A DNA stretch of 64,000 nt from NCBI GenBank assembly GCA_944474755.1, contig OX104112.1, forward strand, positions 17,696,273 to 17,760,272. The letters are read 5' to 3'. Below, one piece after another: positions 24,186 through 35,639 of this stretch; position 1 is the stretch's first letter, and every line of letters starts with the position of its first letter. Below the pieces are notes generated by a model. The model ran no database searches, was not told the origin of the DNA, and was given only the letters and a program-made list of their open reading frames with translations. The DNA comes from Limnoperna fortunei (lineage: Eukaryota; Mollusca; Bivalvia; Mytilida; Modiolidae). Both the position numbers and the translations under genes were made by a program.

Positions 24186-25023
24186 CTGTAAACGTATAAA
24201 TTTTTGCGGATTCTAATTTTCGCGTTTTTGTCAAGTTGAACACTTTCGCGGGTATTGATTTTCGCGGAATTCATCGAAGATAAAATAATTAAATATGACT
24301 ATATATACACCTATTTTTAATTTTTTTCCAAACCTACTTTAATCCTTTGAAAAAAGTTCACATACGTTAATGACGTGTGACTTTGCGTTCTTGGATAAAT
24401 TCGAAAACAATAACATTAAATATAGATTCATACCGGCTTCATGTACTGGGGAGTTACAACCCCTCGATTGATCAGGGAATGGCGAATTTAAAACCAAAGT
24501 CCGTGAATCATATGTGAACTGGTACAGCGATGAATTAAACAAGGAACTAAGTAAGGGGAAATCCGTCCAAGATGTCAAAATCGATTTAAAACTTTCTTAT
24601 CTTAAACCAAACAATGCAGCTTGGATGGTTAATGCATTTCAACAAATTAGACCTGAGACATTAATTCGAGGTTACTAGTAATCAGGCCGTCTTGATGTAC
24701 GCATTGTAAATAGATATGTATTGATTTTGTCAATAATTTGTAAAATATTCTTTGTATTTTTATTCACGCCAATTTAAGGTAAATAATATCAAACATTTGA
24801 TTTCAATAATTGATTGACGAAAATATAAACAATATGTTTTTTGTAATTAAGATAATTGCGTACAATTTATAACAGTTCTTACTCGATCAATAATTGATCT
24901 CTGACGTTGACCGTGTGTCTGTTTAGTATACCAAAGTTTTTCGAGGGTATCTATTTTCGCGCTTTTCTTGGTACCGCGAAAATAGCGAAAATTAGTACAA
25001 CGCGAAAATTACTATGTTTACAG
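24186..25023 (+). mobile_element. Pogo-like element inserted in the P2X7-like exon
   Basis: The ends are CTGTAAAC and GTTTACAG, flanked by TA on both sides (24,184-24,185 and 25,024-25,025), the TA target duplication of Tc1/mariner/pogo elements. Inner terminal regions share TTTTCGCG-rich sequence in inverted orientation. Removing the element and one TA rejoins the acidic/serine-rich exon sequence of the host gene smoothly, which confirms the boundaries. It carries a transposase C-terminal remnant. Confidence 0.87.
24370..24681 (+). pseudogene. Pogo-class DDE transposase C-terminal remnant
   Basis: Frame fragments read FAFLDKFENNNIKYRFIPAS, CTGELQPLD, an in-frame TGA, then VRESYVNWYSDEL and VDIKV-like DVKIDLKLSYLKPNNAAW, ending at TAG near 24,679. 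The order (PASCTGELQPLD, then FK...YVNWYSDEL, then DLKLSYLKP) is that of the last part of pogo/Tigger/Jerky-type transposases. The catalytic part is missing, so the element could only move with help from another copy. Confidence 0.78.
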
Positions 25024-26372
25024 TATTTAAGCAAACGCTCTAGCAGCAGCGAGAGTGACAGTCAGGAGCGTATTTCTTAGGGACTAAGAGAGGAAGAGGT
25101 AGAGGAGGCAGAGCTAGGGGCGCACGAGGTAGAGCAAGGGGCGCAGGACGTCGAGCTCGGGGTGTTTTATATGGACCTGCGCTGCCAACAAGAGCTGAAA
25201 GAGCCCAGATGTTACGCCAGGAGAGGGATGGACAACTTAGGGTATGTAAAATTATTCTATATATTTATATATACATAAATGTGTGAATGTGTGGTGGTAC
25301 TTGTCTAAATGATCCATATTTCATTTTAAAAAATTGTATAATTTCTAAATGTATTGGTGCACGCCCCAATACTTTTCATACATTACTATTTACTGTCCTT
25401 TTGACATGTGTTATATGCTTATATCTTCTTTCAGCTAACAGATGAAGGAAGACAGGATTTGCTTTGCAGGATTGTTGAAGCACACCCCCAATTTGTGTTC
25501 GACATCCTTACGAAGTCTACACAGGAACAACAAGGAGGATATCATCCTGCTCCAATTGTGACAGCCCCAGACTGGTGTCAATGCACACATTGCAGGGAAA
25601 TGCCCTCATATGAAGAAAAGCTGTGTTGCAACCAGTTTCCTATGAACTGCCTGTCAAGACTACAGGTATACAGGTTTTTTTTTTAACCTTGTACAACTTA
25701 CTTATTTATAAAATGAAATCAAATAAAAAAAATCATTCAAAAGTTTACAAATGATCATTAATAAGATTATAATATACAAGCGAAGATGATAAATAATATC
25801 TTGTTTCAGGACTTTGATCTTGTTGTCTTGGACGAAGTCATCTTGGCTGTTCCACAAAGATACATGCAAGATGTGTTTGCCTTGGACCACGACGAATATT
25901 ACAACAGAGGCAAGAGACACACTGCCTACAGATATTTTATTTTGTGGCACCATGGATATTTAGGTGCAGGCAATAGAAAAGTGATCCCTTCATTTTGTGT
26001 TTGGAGGATCAGAGACAAATATCCAGACCGTTTTGGGCAGTACACTGGTTTTCTGTTAGGACGACTTACATAACTGAAATATTGTTTTACCGTTGTTTTA
26101 TTTTTTAAAGTTTATTTTTATTAAAGTTGCTTCGTATTTTTTGAAGTGTTGTGTATGTAGTTGTCATATATTTCAAAAATATGGACCTAGGATTGGGTTG
26201 TACACAGACTGGTTTTGATTTATTCACATGATTTTCTTTGGAAGTATATACAGAACTGCATAAGTGGAAATTGGTTTGCTTTTGAAGACTGCCCCATGTT
26301 CTCTCTTTTAGATAAAACATAATAAATACAATTTAATTATTGCAAATCAAAATCTTAATCTTAACAAACACA

Positions 26373-26470
26373 TTATTATTATTATTATTATTTATCAAAT
26401 TTATATAGTGCCCTTTTCATAAACATGTTCAAAGGCACTTTAGATAACAAATTACAAGCAATATCATTAA
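26373..26470. repeat. Dispersed repeat between the two transposon genes
   Basis: A run of ATT trinucleotides is followed by TTTATATAGTGCCCTTTTCA and CAAAGGCACTTTAGA. This is similar to a TTATATAGCGC...CAAAGCGCTTT motif that I recall as common in many animal genomes. It lies in the intergenic gap between the convergent genes. Confidence 0.5.
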
Positions 26471-27938
26471 AATACTAAGGCAATACTATAACTAAAAAAG
26501 TACGACACACAATAAGGATAAGAATATGAAGAAATAAATTAAAATGTAGTGTTAACCTAGAATGAATTTATAATAATTAAATATCAACATCATACGAAAA
26601 ATATTCCATCGGAACTTCTTAGATATTGAATTGAAACTGGTCATCTGAAGTACAAAAATGTACGATCTCGTTTTGACGAAAATCTTGACTTTTGCTGCTG
26701 TACAATATCAGCTGTGGCAAGTGGTGGTATTGGCACCAACACTCTTGAAATGTGTCTAGGGTCATCAGCCTCTAGAACTACAGGCCTATTCATACCAATG
26801 TTGTCGTTTAGGCGCAATTCAATTACCTTCTGCATTAACTCGGTTATGTTATTGTATCGTTAATATTCTTTGACAGGGTAAGCTGACCAGCTTCCACTTT
26901 TTTTGTTAAAACTCCTTTGATACCTGAAATAGAAAACCTTTTATATACTTCTTAAATTATAACTAATTGAAATAAGTTAGCTAGTTGATGTATTGAATAA
27001 GCATGAATATACCTTAGTGTTACATCTCTGTTAACAATAGAAGGTCTGTTGATGTGTTTGTTGTGGTCAATCGCAGCTAACACGTTTCTTGATCTGTACG
27101 TTGGCGGGCGGTAGGCAATTCTTTTGGAGGCATACATCAAAATTAGATTTAGACAATTCTCCAATTCTGCAGTAGATCTGAAGAAAAAATTGAGAAGTTG
27201 ACAGGAATACATGGAAATACCCCCCAAAAAGAAAAGAATTTTCTCTATCCAATAAAAAATGCTTGTTATATAAAATAGAAATGAATTTTTCCAAGAAAAT
27301 AATGCTTCATTTCAGACATTTACAACAAGAATTACAACAATAACAATGTAAAACCAATTTTAAGAGATATACTGTAAAACCAACACATTTTGCACCAGAA
27401 AAGTGAGATAAATTCAACAGAAATTAAGTTATTGATGAATGGTTTTGAGAATACCCCTAAAAGCAATACATGTCGTTAGCATGAATCTGTTTAAATACCT
27501 GAAAGTTAAATAGTGATGAATCTGATTAAGGAATCTCTTGTCCAGGACAAGCTTTCTCAATGCCACATGAGCTGGACTACCTGGTTTTAGCCATCCCTTC
27601 TCTCTGTTGCTATCAAGTGGTCCATGTTGACAACAAACAATTTTTCCAGCACTGTCTTGAGGACATAGCCACTCATGTTTGTTTACAACATGGTTCAACA
27701 CTCCTGCCCAGACAACCTGAAAACAAAACATTATCGTTAAGCTATATAATGAAATAAGCAATATTCATCTCATCATGTGAACATTTCTTAGTTAACTATG
27801 TGTATGTGTTATCCAAAAGCAATTTACAAGAAATTTACATTATGGTTGAATGTCGACTATAAATATAGCTAGAGCTATAGACTCAATAATGAAAGTACTG
27901 TTATGGAATTAATTCTGAAAAAATATTCATAATTTCTG

Positions 27939-28208
27939 GAGGCCTCGGTGGCCGAGTGGTCAAGGTAGTTCGTCTACTATTGATCACGTGGTCTGTCAAC
28001 ACTGAGATTGCGGGTTCGATTCTCACTGCAGGCAGGGTGTACTCGACTCCAATCTTAATTGACAAGGATTGCCAGTTTTCCTAACGCAGGTCGGGGGTTT
28101 TCTCCGGGTACTCCGGCTTCCTCCCCCAATAAAAACTGGACGCCACGATATAGCTGAAAAATTGCTGAAAGTGGCGTTAAAACCATCAAAAAAAACAAAC
28201 AAACAAAC
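27939..28208 (+). mobile_element. tRNA-derived SINE, full length
   Basis: The head resembles a class II (Leu/Ser-like) tRNA: box A TGGCCGAGTGG (27,949-27,959) and box B GGTTCGATTCT near 28,013. It is followed by a conserved core (GGGTACTCCGGCTTCCTCCC), then CAATAAAAACTGGACGCC, then GCTGAAAGTGGCGTTAAA and a CAAACAAAC tail. It is inserted in the transposase intron between exons 9 and 10. It is the reference copy for the other SINE pieces in this window. Confidence 0.93.
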
Positions 28209-28727
28209 ATGATTTCTATTAAAAATATCTAGGAGTTATGCAGGGTGGTCACAAGATTCATTTTACCCCACAGGCTGGGTTTTTGCCTCCAACATGTTCA
28301 AGATTTCCATTCTTGATTTTATTTTCTAGTTACTATTATAATTTCTTTCTATAAAACAGTAAAACTAAAGTTTGCATACTACAAATTCTTCTTTAGTGTT
28401 ACAAATGTCGTAACAATGCCACAAGTGGTTGACAATGTCTTTTGACCATTCTGCCAATTCGCCAGTTTGCTTATCTTTGCTGGCAGCCTGAAAAAAAAAG
28501 TTATAAATGCAAAATGAAGTGAAATGTTTATGAATTTATAATTCATAAAAGATAAACAAATGCTAAACATTGAAAAGAACAAAATATTGTATAGAATTAA
28601 GCATACAACAGCCAACAATTGCCTTAACTTCCAATAAATTGTGTATGCATGTAATGGCATATAGCCCTTTTATGTTACTTGTGTTTTACAAATATTTGCA
28701 AATACAATGTCCGAATAAGAAAACTAA

Positions 28728-29423
28728 AGCCCCAGTCACATTAGAGCTTACGACCACTTGCGACCACCGGCGACGCGTAAAACCGACGATCATCGGCGAT
28801 TGTCTGCGACCAAACCCTCTTTGCGCAGAAAAATTTACTACCGCGATTATCGTACGACCAGTTATTGACAATCGTACGACAACTTGTCGTAAGACCATCG
28901 CACGACTACTAAATACTACTCAAGACTATCAGTGACTAATAATGTCACGTGGTCTGTGTCTTGTCACAGGAAATCTTTAACTAGTCTCTGACGATCGTAC
29001 GATGGTTGCAATTTATCGTAGAGAAGTCGCTAATTGTCATTTGTAATCGTGGGTGGTCGTAAGACAAGTCACTACTAATCGCACGATGATCTTAAGACTT
29101 TGGAAAGACTACCTGCGACCGAGGGACAAGGACATCGGCGCCGACCAGTTGAAGATTATTACAGACTTTCTAACGACGATCGTGCGACAGCCTAAGACCT
29201 TATAAGATCACTAGCGACCTGTTTGATCGCAAGGAGGTTTTTGTGCAAGCTCAAAAAAATCTCTGCTACTGAAATTGGTCGTGGGACCTTAATAAGATAA
29301 CCTGCGACTGTCGAAGATCACCGATGACCGTCGTAAGACTTTTTAAAGATTCTTCGCGACCAGAGGTCACTGGTGATCGTCAACTGGTCTTAAGTGGTCG
29401 TAAGCTCTAATGTGACTGGGGCT
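28728..29423. mobile_element. 696-bp MITE with TAA target duplication (Harbinger-like)
   Basis: The ends are inverted copies of AGCCCCAGTCACATTAGAGC followed by TTACGACCACTT, flanked by TAA at 28,725-28,727 and 29,424-29,426. A 3-bp TAA/TWA duplication is the PIF/Harbinger hallmark. The interior is unusually CpG-rich for this window, made of degenerate repeats of TGCGACC and GATCGTACGAC. It contains no transposase. It lies in intron 8 of the minus-strand transposase gene, ending only 14 bases from the splice donor of exon 8. Confidence 0.85.
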
Positions 29424-32400
29424 TAATTAAACAATACCCTGAAAATCTTCTTTGCAAAGTTCTTTGCGCCATGCCAGACATCGAAAGAATGTTGGATATT
29501 TGGGAAGTCTTTTTCTGAAAAAAAAGAGAATATTGATCATGATGCAAAACAAAATGTAAACTTAACAACCTTATTATCTTTCCATCTCATTCTGGTTATA
29601 GGTAGCAGCAAAATGAAGCATACCAATATTCGGCAGTAAACTAGTTAAGATTAGTGTTTTATTATAGGCTAATCCATCTTCATTTTAAATTGGTGTTTAA
29701 AGTATGATGTTTACCTGTAATGACATTGTCGAGCTAGCAAACTATATACAAAAAACAAGTTTCCATTGCTACATCATGTACTTGTAGTATTTAGACATTT
29801 ACAATAACATGCCCATTGCAAGATACAGAGGTACATACTTGAAATATGTTCTCAAATGATAATTATAAATTAAAACCACTTACTCATAACAACAGCTGCT
29901 ATCTGAGTGTGTGCATCTGTCACTACTTCTTTAATGTTTAAGTTGTTTCCAATGAGGTATCGCAATCCCTTTAAAAAACATGCCTTTTCTAAATTGCCAC
30001 TTTTGCGATCTGTGACCCTCTTGTCCATTGTTATAATGCTCAAGATTTCCTTAGAATCGTACTCCATAAAGGTGTACGAGCAGTACTGGGTTCTATGTCC
30101 AGGACTATCCATACGTCCATCTCCTGAAGTACAGCAATCAAACCCTTTAAATTACTACATTAATTTAATACCAATATTTAATCATTTCAAAGGAGACAGG
30201 CTTCTCATAGGAAAAGATAAATGAGACAATTCTTTTCAATGTTAAACTTATACAATGGCAACACAATAAGTGTGATAAAACGTTACCTATATAAATCCAT
30301 AACTGAAGCGATACAATCATTAAAGCTCACAAATCACTAAATATCATAATGAGCTGTAAGTTGTGCTTGATTTGAATGTGACTGTTCACAAAATGGTTTT
30401 TTTAAAATCACAATAGTTAATAAAGGACTAACCTAAAATTGTTATTTCTTTTCCAACATATCTTTGTAGCACATCTTCCTGATTGTCTATCCAATAACGG
30501 TCAACAACTGGTATTAAATAAGTCCTCTGAATCTTGTTAAAAGAGGACTCTCCAAGAAAAGGAAGGTTAATAAACTTGGCCAACATTGCTACTTTTTAAA
30601 AGTTGTTCCCCGAAAATAATATAGCAGCTGCAAAGAGTAGATCCCCACCATGAAGTCGATTATTTAGAATAGGCTGGGAACACCACTGTGCACCATGTGT
30701 CCTTTATTACAAACCTAAGAAAAATATAATCACACCTAAAAAGTTCATTGAAAATAATATCCATCTGTATAAAAAAGTATTTTCTGTATCTATTTTCTGG
30801 TATCATGTTTAGCTGAAACATCCAAGTATGTGCTAACAACATTACTCGTCGTGGCTAAACAGCACACTTGTAATAAAAATTAAATCAAATACATTTACTT
30901 TATTGGAAAAGTTATAAATCTTGCATGTATAGCTCATCGGGTGCTTTCATTTTTCCAACTGTCCTCCAAACATCATTTTAAAGTTTGTATTACTTGAAAA
31001 TGATTTCAAATTACATGTTAAAAGTATATACACTTAAATAAGCAATTATTATTCTCTCACCCATTTAACATATAAGGCCGAACCAATAACTTCTTTCTGT
31101 AGGGATACATTTTATCTACATTTATCAAAATTGCACACAGACTTGATGTTATAGTTGAATAGATTATCCAAACAACTGGAGAAGATGATGTATGGTGTGT
31201 CTCCAAGTAATTCATTGACATTTCCCAAGTTAATTTTGTTGATTCCAGGACCTCCCATCTCTGGCTTTAGAGATTCATCCTCCTCGTCAGTTGATTCATC
31301 CACGTCTGTATCATAAAAAACTATGTCATTTTTCTTTGATCTGTTTTAAAATTAAAAAAGTTCAATAAAAAGTTAACACAGGTTATATTACAATATTCAA
31401 AACCTGAGCATAAAAGCATCTCCTAGTCCTACAGCCTTTCGACACACATTTAGCTGAGCACTTTACACAAATTATTGCTTATGAAAGGTTAAAAAAAGCT
31501 GTTCAAAATGTTTACAAAATAATATACCTTATTGTAAGGTTAAAGCCAGGTTCATAATCCTCATCAGAAAGGTGATCGTCATCAAGATACGATTCTGAAA
31601 CATCAATAGTTAAACTGAAAAAAAAAGATTTCCGGACATGAAATAATAGAAATATATGACATGATAAAAAAGTATTACACAGACATGGCATAAAGATTTA
31701 TACAGTTAAATGGAAAATCTAAAAACAAGATTGCTACATGTAGCCTTATGTCCACATGTCGTTTATGAGAATTAAGATAATAACAACTTGACATTATATT
31801 ATTATAGTATTAATAATTAATCAACATGACAAAGATAACTGATGGTCCACCAAATATTACACTGAGGGACACAAAGTTACTTACTCGAAGGGATTTAAAA
31901 AGTACTTGACATATTACAAGGGGTGCTCTATTGTTGACAACCTGTTGGTTCTTCTTCATGACTAAGTGAATGGAACTCTTCTACTCCAGACATTTCATTA
32001 TTACTGAAAATGAAATACATTTTTATAAATAGTTATGAACTGGACATGGAGGGTAAAGTAAACTTGTGTTACACCACATGACACTTGTGCATATTTCAAG
32101 TACATTTATGTGGGCCATAAGGTTGCAATCAGTGCATTTTATGAAACATTAATTAAAGAAATGTAACTGAAATCTGACATACATCTGCATGCTATCTAAT
32201 ACAAAAATAAAAAAATGGATTTGATATTTGATATGAATTTACATTAAAACAGAAATCAGGATAAATCGACATGTGATACAAACCATACCTATTGACTGTA
32301 TCATGATCTGAGGATGTTATTTCTGAAACATCAGAAGGAAGGACCATAAAATGATTGCCTGGGCCAGGAGTAGATGTCAGCTTCTGCATATGGATGTTAT

Positions 32401-33166
32401 TATGGTCAATATCAACCAGCCTTTTCTTTGCCATGAAGGATCCGTCCTCAGGTCGATTTATGTAGCTTCAAATTTATATAAAAATAAAACATTATGTTTT
32501 TGGGTGGAATTCATGTAAAAATCTATATCCGTTAAAATTTCCCCTTGGTTGGCCCCTTAATTTTCAGTCTAGTTTTACATTGCATTTGTCAAACAATTAC
32601 GCCAACGAGCTCGAATAAAACGAATGGAAATGACTATATACGTTAGGGATAAATTTATTAATACTTATAATTTTATTTTAAAATGCATTTGACTAAGAAA
32701 AACAAGAAATAAGTACTCGTGCATAACACTCACCATGCAATCAAAACTTTCGCAACTTCAGCATGTGTTTTGACATTCAACTCCTCTTTTATTTCCATCC
32801 AACGCTCGTGTTGGTCACCAAGGCATATCCTGGTTTGATTATATTTAGCCGTGGAATCTTTCTTTTTTCTTTTACGGGCACTATCAGTTAAAATTCTCTT
32901 TCGTCCTCTGTTCGATTTTCTTTCCGACATCTTTTCTTCCTAACAACGCACGCGCATAATTTGCATACGACTGGTAACGATCGGACATCGTAGATTTTAC
33001 GATTGAATTTCTTACTGGATGGAAGAAATTCAGATGATAAATTTAAGTTAAAAACCTTAATTATTAAAATTGTTTTTAAAGAAAAAAATCATTTTATCAT
33101 TATGAATGTGACAGGAGAGGTAAAAATCAATGCTTAATAATGACAACGAAAAATATGAAAAATATT

Positions 33167-33183
33167 AGCTTGTATGCCTTTAA
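33167..33183 (-). repeat. Right terminal inverted repeat and TTAA target duplication
   Basis: AGCTTGTATGCCT (33,167-33,179) followed by TTAA (33,180-33,183), the exact inverse of the left end at 23,344-23,360. Confidence 0.88.
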
Positions 33184-35639
33184 ATATTAATTTATCAATT
33201 AATTACTGTATTATGGCTTTGCACAGTACAAGAGGGAAGCACAATGCAAAGTCAATTTATAAGTGTTGACATGTTTCATGGTTTTACTGGACTAGAATAG
33301 GGTCATTTAAATAGAATATTTGTCTTCATCTATTGGTAGCCAGATCCAAGACTCAACTATATATGTCTGGGTGATCGAGTCTGACTTACCACTAAAGAGT
33401 CTGGAACTGATAGTACTAATACAATAGAAGACAACATTGCAATCATTCTCTTTAATTTCTCTATAGTTCAGCAAAACATTAACATTTATGAAGTAAAATT
33501 TATTCATCAGGTTTATCCTCTGTGATCTTATTCCATGAATATTTAGATTTCTGACATACAGAAGATTTTTCATGACTTCTTGGCTTTCTTGAGCAGATGA
33601 TTTAAATAAACAAGTCATGTAGACATGCAAATAGAACATGATTTGAGTGTTTTAAAATCCGGAAGATAAAGGTCATACTTGAGAACACGATGAAACTGCA
33701 TACTTTTATGACCCTCCGTCCTGTTACATATTTTCAGCTTTTATTTTACAAGAAAGTTGAGCACAACCTGCTTGCAGTAAGACCAACTTTAAAATTGTTA
33801 ACAGTGCGTGTAGTGAAATGTAATTAATTTTTCTAATATATTTTTTCAGATTATATTGATTCAAAGTTCTGGGCACTTCCTGGTCGCGTTCACTGATCAC
33901 TGATGATGACCTCTAGATGGCATGTTGCATATTATAAATGAAACAGTGGAACATTTTGTTGTACTGGATTACATTGTAATTAATATAATGTATAACACAC
34001 TTTTAAAATTTGAATAAATATTTAAAACATCACATACTCTTTTAATTTGGTAGGCACCTGTTGCTATTGTTATGTAATCACAGGTGTGGTGAACAAATGG
34101 AGCAATCAACAAGGATGTCATAAGTTGTCTGAGGGTAGATCCCTAGGTAGCTAATAATCTGTGTCATTATATAATTTTGCGAATTGGTGAAAGCCATAAA
34201 TTTCAAAGAAAACCATACAGGGTGGCTTTGATTTTAACTCACTGGGACTGTACAACTATCTAATTTTAGAATTAATAATAAATTTGTGTGTTTGTTTGTT
34301 TACAATCTAGACCTAGGTTTCCGGATATAAAAAATAGAATAACACATGTTTTAGAGCTTTATTATTTTTTTATTTCAATTTGAATTACATAATGACTTTC
34401 TAAACCATGTAGTATATGGTGTTAAGATACAAATATAACATGTTTTGTGTTTTTTATTGAAAGGTGAAAAAGAAGTATACAAAGCCATACTAGTGTTATT
34501 TACAATCTAGACCCAGATTTCCGTATGTAAAAAATTATATAATTATATGTCTCTGATAAACCAGATTAAATGCAATGCTTGCAATTATTATGTGACAGTA
34601 GATATGTTTAATGTATTCATAGTATTTGGTGTCTTGTTTACCTAATTGTATTATCATGACCATGTTTTATCATTCAAATCAGCGGTATGGTCGCCATTTT
34701 TGTGTGCCACTTTGAAGACCTTTATACAGTGTTATAATCTTTGGCTTATATTCTCGTAATAAAAAAAAATTAAAAGGTATAGACCAACCAATTTATATTT
34801 TTGTCGCGTTGCAGCTTTTACTATTTTTGTTATGAATAACCAGATACTTTTGTATGAGGTAGCATGAAATATTAGCATGTTTTCGGGGTAAATGGAAAGA
34901 TTGTCACACGATAAAAAGTCACAGGCAATAAAGACACCGTTTTGATGAGAAAAAAAAGAAAAAAAAGTCATTTCAATTCCATCAAAATTTAGAAAACATT
35001 TTGTGGAAAACACATTACTGTTGACAGCTCTTTTTGTGCTGCTTTAACAGTTAAAAATATGTATACGAAATAAAAGTATTAGATGGACAACTATAGAAAT
35101 ATTTTTTTAAATACATTGATCCAAGCCAAAAATATAGTTTCATCATTTTAGTAATTTATTTATTAAATAATGTGTAGTGAAAAATGTGTGACCAATAACT
35201 GACTACTAATTGCTTATTTATTCCTTTGTTTTATATGATAAAAGTTGTTAATTTGTTATAATATATATTTTAATTTAAAGGTCTTTAAATATCCACTTTA
35301 CTTTTTATACACAAGAACATAAATCTTGCAAAAAACTTAAAAAACACACTCAATACCAATACAACTTATTAATTGTGACTTTTTTCCATTGACTTTTTTC
35401 TTGTGACTTTTTCCTTGTGGGACTTTTCCTGGGACTTTTAAGCCGTGACTTTTTCCTGTGACTTTCTTTCCTACAACCGTTTTCGGAGCAAATTTTGGAG
35501 TGTTGAATTTGTTTGGAAGAATGTCTCCGCTATGAGACTACATTTTGTTAAAGGAACCTATTGTTACGTTTTATTACGTAATGTATATGTTATAAAGACT
35601 TGTTCGGTTCAATTTTATCATATTAGCCTTTATTAATGC
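33184..35639. other. Intergenic; short direct repeats
   Basis: No confidently recognised gene. TACAATCTAGACC followed by a TTTCCG(G/T)AT block occurs at about 34,303 and again at about 34,500. Bases about 35,375-35,475 hold a degenerate tandem repeat of GTGACTTTTTCCT-like units. A minus-strand open frame at 33,307-33,639 is discussed among rejected items. Confidence 0.5.

Larger units (their letters stand above)
23593..26073 (+). pseudogene. P2X7 ballast-domain protein, RG-rich, disabled
   Basis: Four exons: 23,593-23,604 (MEAE, then GT), 24,163-25,241, 25,435-25,665 and 25,810-26,073 (stop TAA). Exons 3 and 4 are exact multiples of three and fit in phase. The product would be about 248 residues: an acidic/serine-rich N-terminus (SSSSESDSQ), an RG-rich stretch (GRGRGGRARGARGRARG), then the C-terminal domain. 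That domain has WCQCTHCREMP followed by a CC pair and a basic [10 protein letters not shown] region, matching the zinc-binding cytoplasmic ballast of P2X7 receptors. There are no channel or membrane segments, so this is not a receptor. Exon 2 is split by an 838-base pogo-like insertion. After removing it and the duplicated TA, exon 2 is one base short, and a stop appears near 25,080 before the RG frame. The family is multicopy in invertebrates; its biochemical role is unknown, and nucleic-acid binding through RG repeats is an inference. Confidence 0.82.
26641..32930 (-). pseudogene. DDE-like transposase of the TTAA element, 12 exons, disabled
   Basis: Minus-strand exons: 32,734-32,930; 32,289-32,465; 31,942-32,003; 31,528-31,594; 31,061-31,340; 30,433-30,714; 29,884-30,123; 29,438-29,514; 28,383-28,487; 27,499-27,716; 27,013-27,177; 26,641-26,923. 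All junctions are GT-AG and phase-consistent if one missing base in exon 6 is allowed, giving about 717 residues. The N-terminus is basic (GRKRILTDSARKRKKK, likely nuclear localisation) with a DQHERW helix. Candidate catalytic residues: D in GDGRMDSPGH (exon 7 start), D in EVVTDAHTQ (exon 7 end), then HSFDVWHGAKN (exon 8). Conserved Cys/His blocks follow (NHLWHC, VNKHEWLC, CCQHG). Lesions: TAA at 31,112-31,114, frameshift near 30,687, TAA at 30,596-30,598 and TAA at 26,860-26,862. The Kolobok assignment is tentative; the gene could also be a Sola3-type or a new superfamily. Confidence 0.8.
23348..33179. mobile_element. 9.8-kb TTAA DNA transposon with transposase and P2X7-ballast-like gene
   Basis: Both ends read TTAA then AGGCATACAAGCT inward: a 13-bp perfect terminal inverted repeat plus a 4-bp TTAA duplication, 17 matching bases in all. 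Two multi-exon genes fill the interval, each starting about 250 bases inside an end and converging with a gap of 567 bases between stops (26,073 and 26,641). The plus-strand gene encodes an RG-rich protein with a P2X7-type cysteine-rich domain. The minus-strand gene encodes a protein with DDE-like motifs. TTAA targets are known for piggyBac, Kolobok and Sola3 elements; the termini do not begin CCY as in piggyBac, and I favour Kolobok-like from recalled motif style, which is an inference. Nested later insertions are a pogo-like element, a SINE and a TAA-flanked MITE. This copy is inactive. Confidence 0.8.

Noticed and set aside
25435..26073. P2X receptor channel gene
   Set aside because: Only the intracellular ballast-type domain is present. 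No transmembrane segments or extracellular cysteine-rich ectodomain were found around it.
27939..28012. Possible functional tRNA gene
   Set aside because: The box A and B sequences belong to a SINE head with core and CAAACAAAC tail and recur in several copies; a mature tRNA fold is not supported.
28570..28935. 121-codon plus-strand frame
   Set aside because: It crosses the end of a transposase intron and enters the CpG-rich MITE; its translation is an artefact of that MITE.
33307..33639. 110-codon minus-strand frame just outside the right end of the large transposon
   Set aside because: Some parts look protein-like (ESQEVMKNLLYVRNLNIHGI), but no convincing acceptor, start or family motif was found. 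It is kept only as a note.
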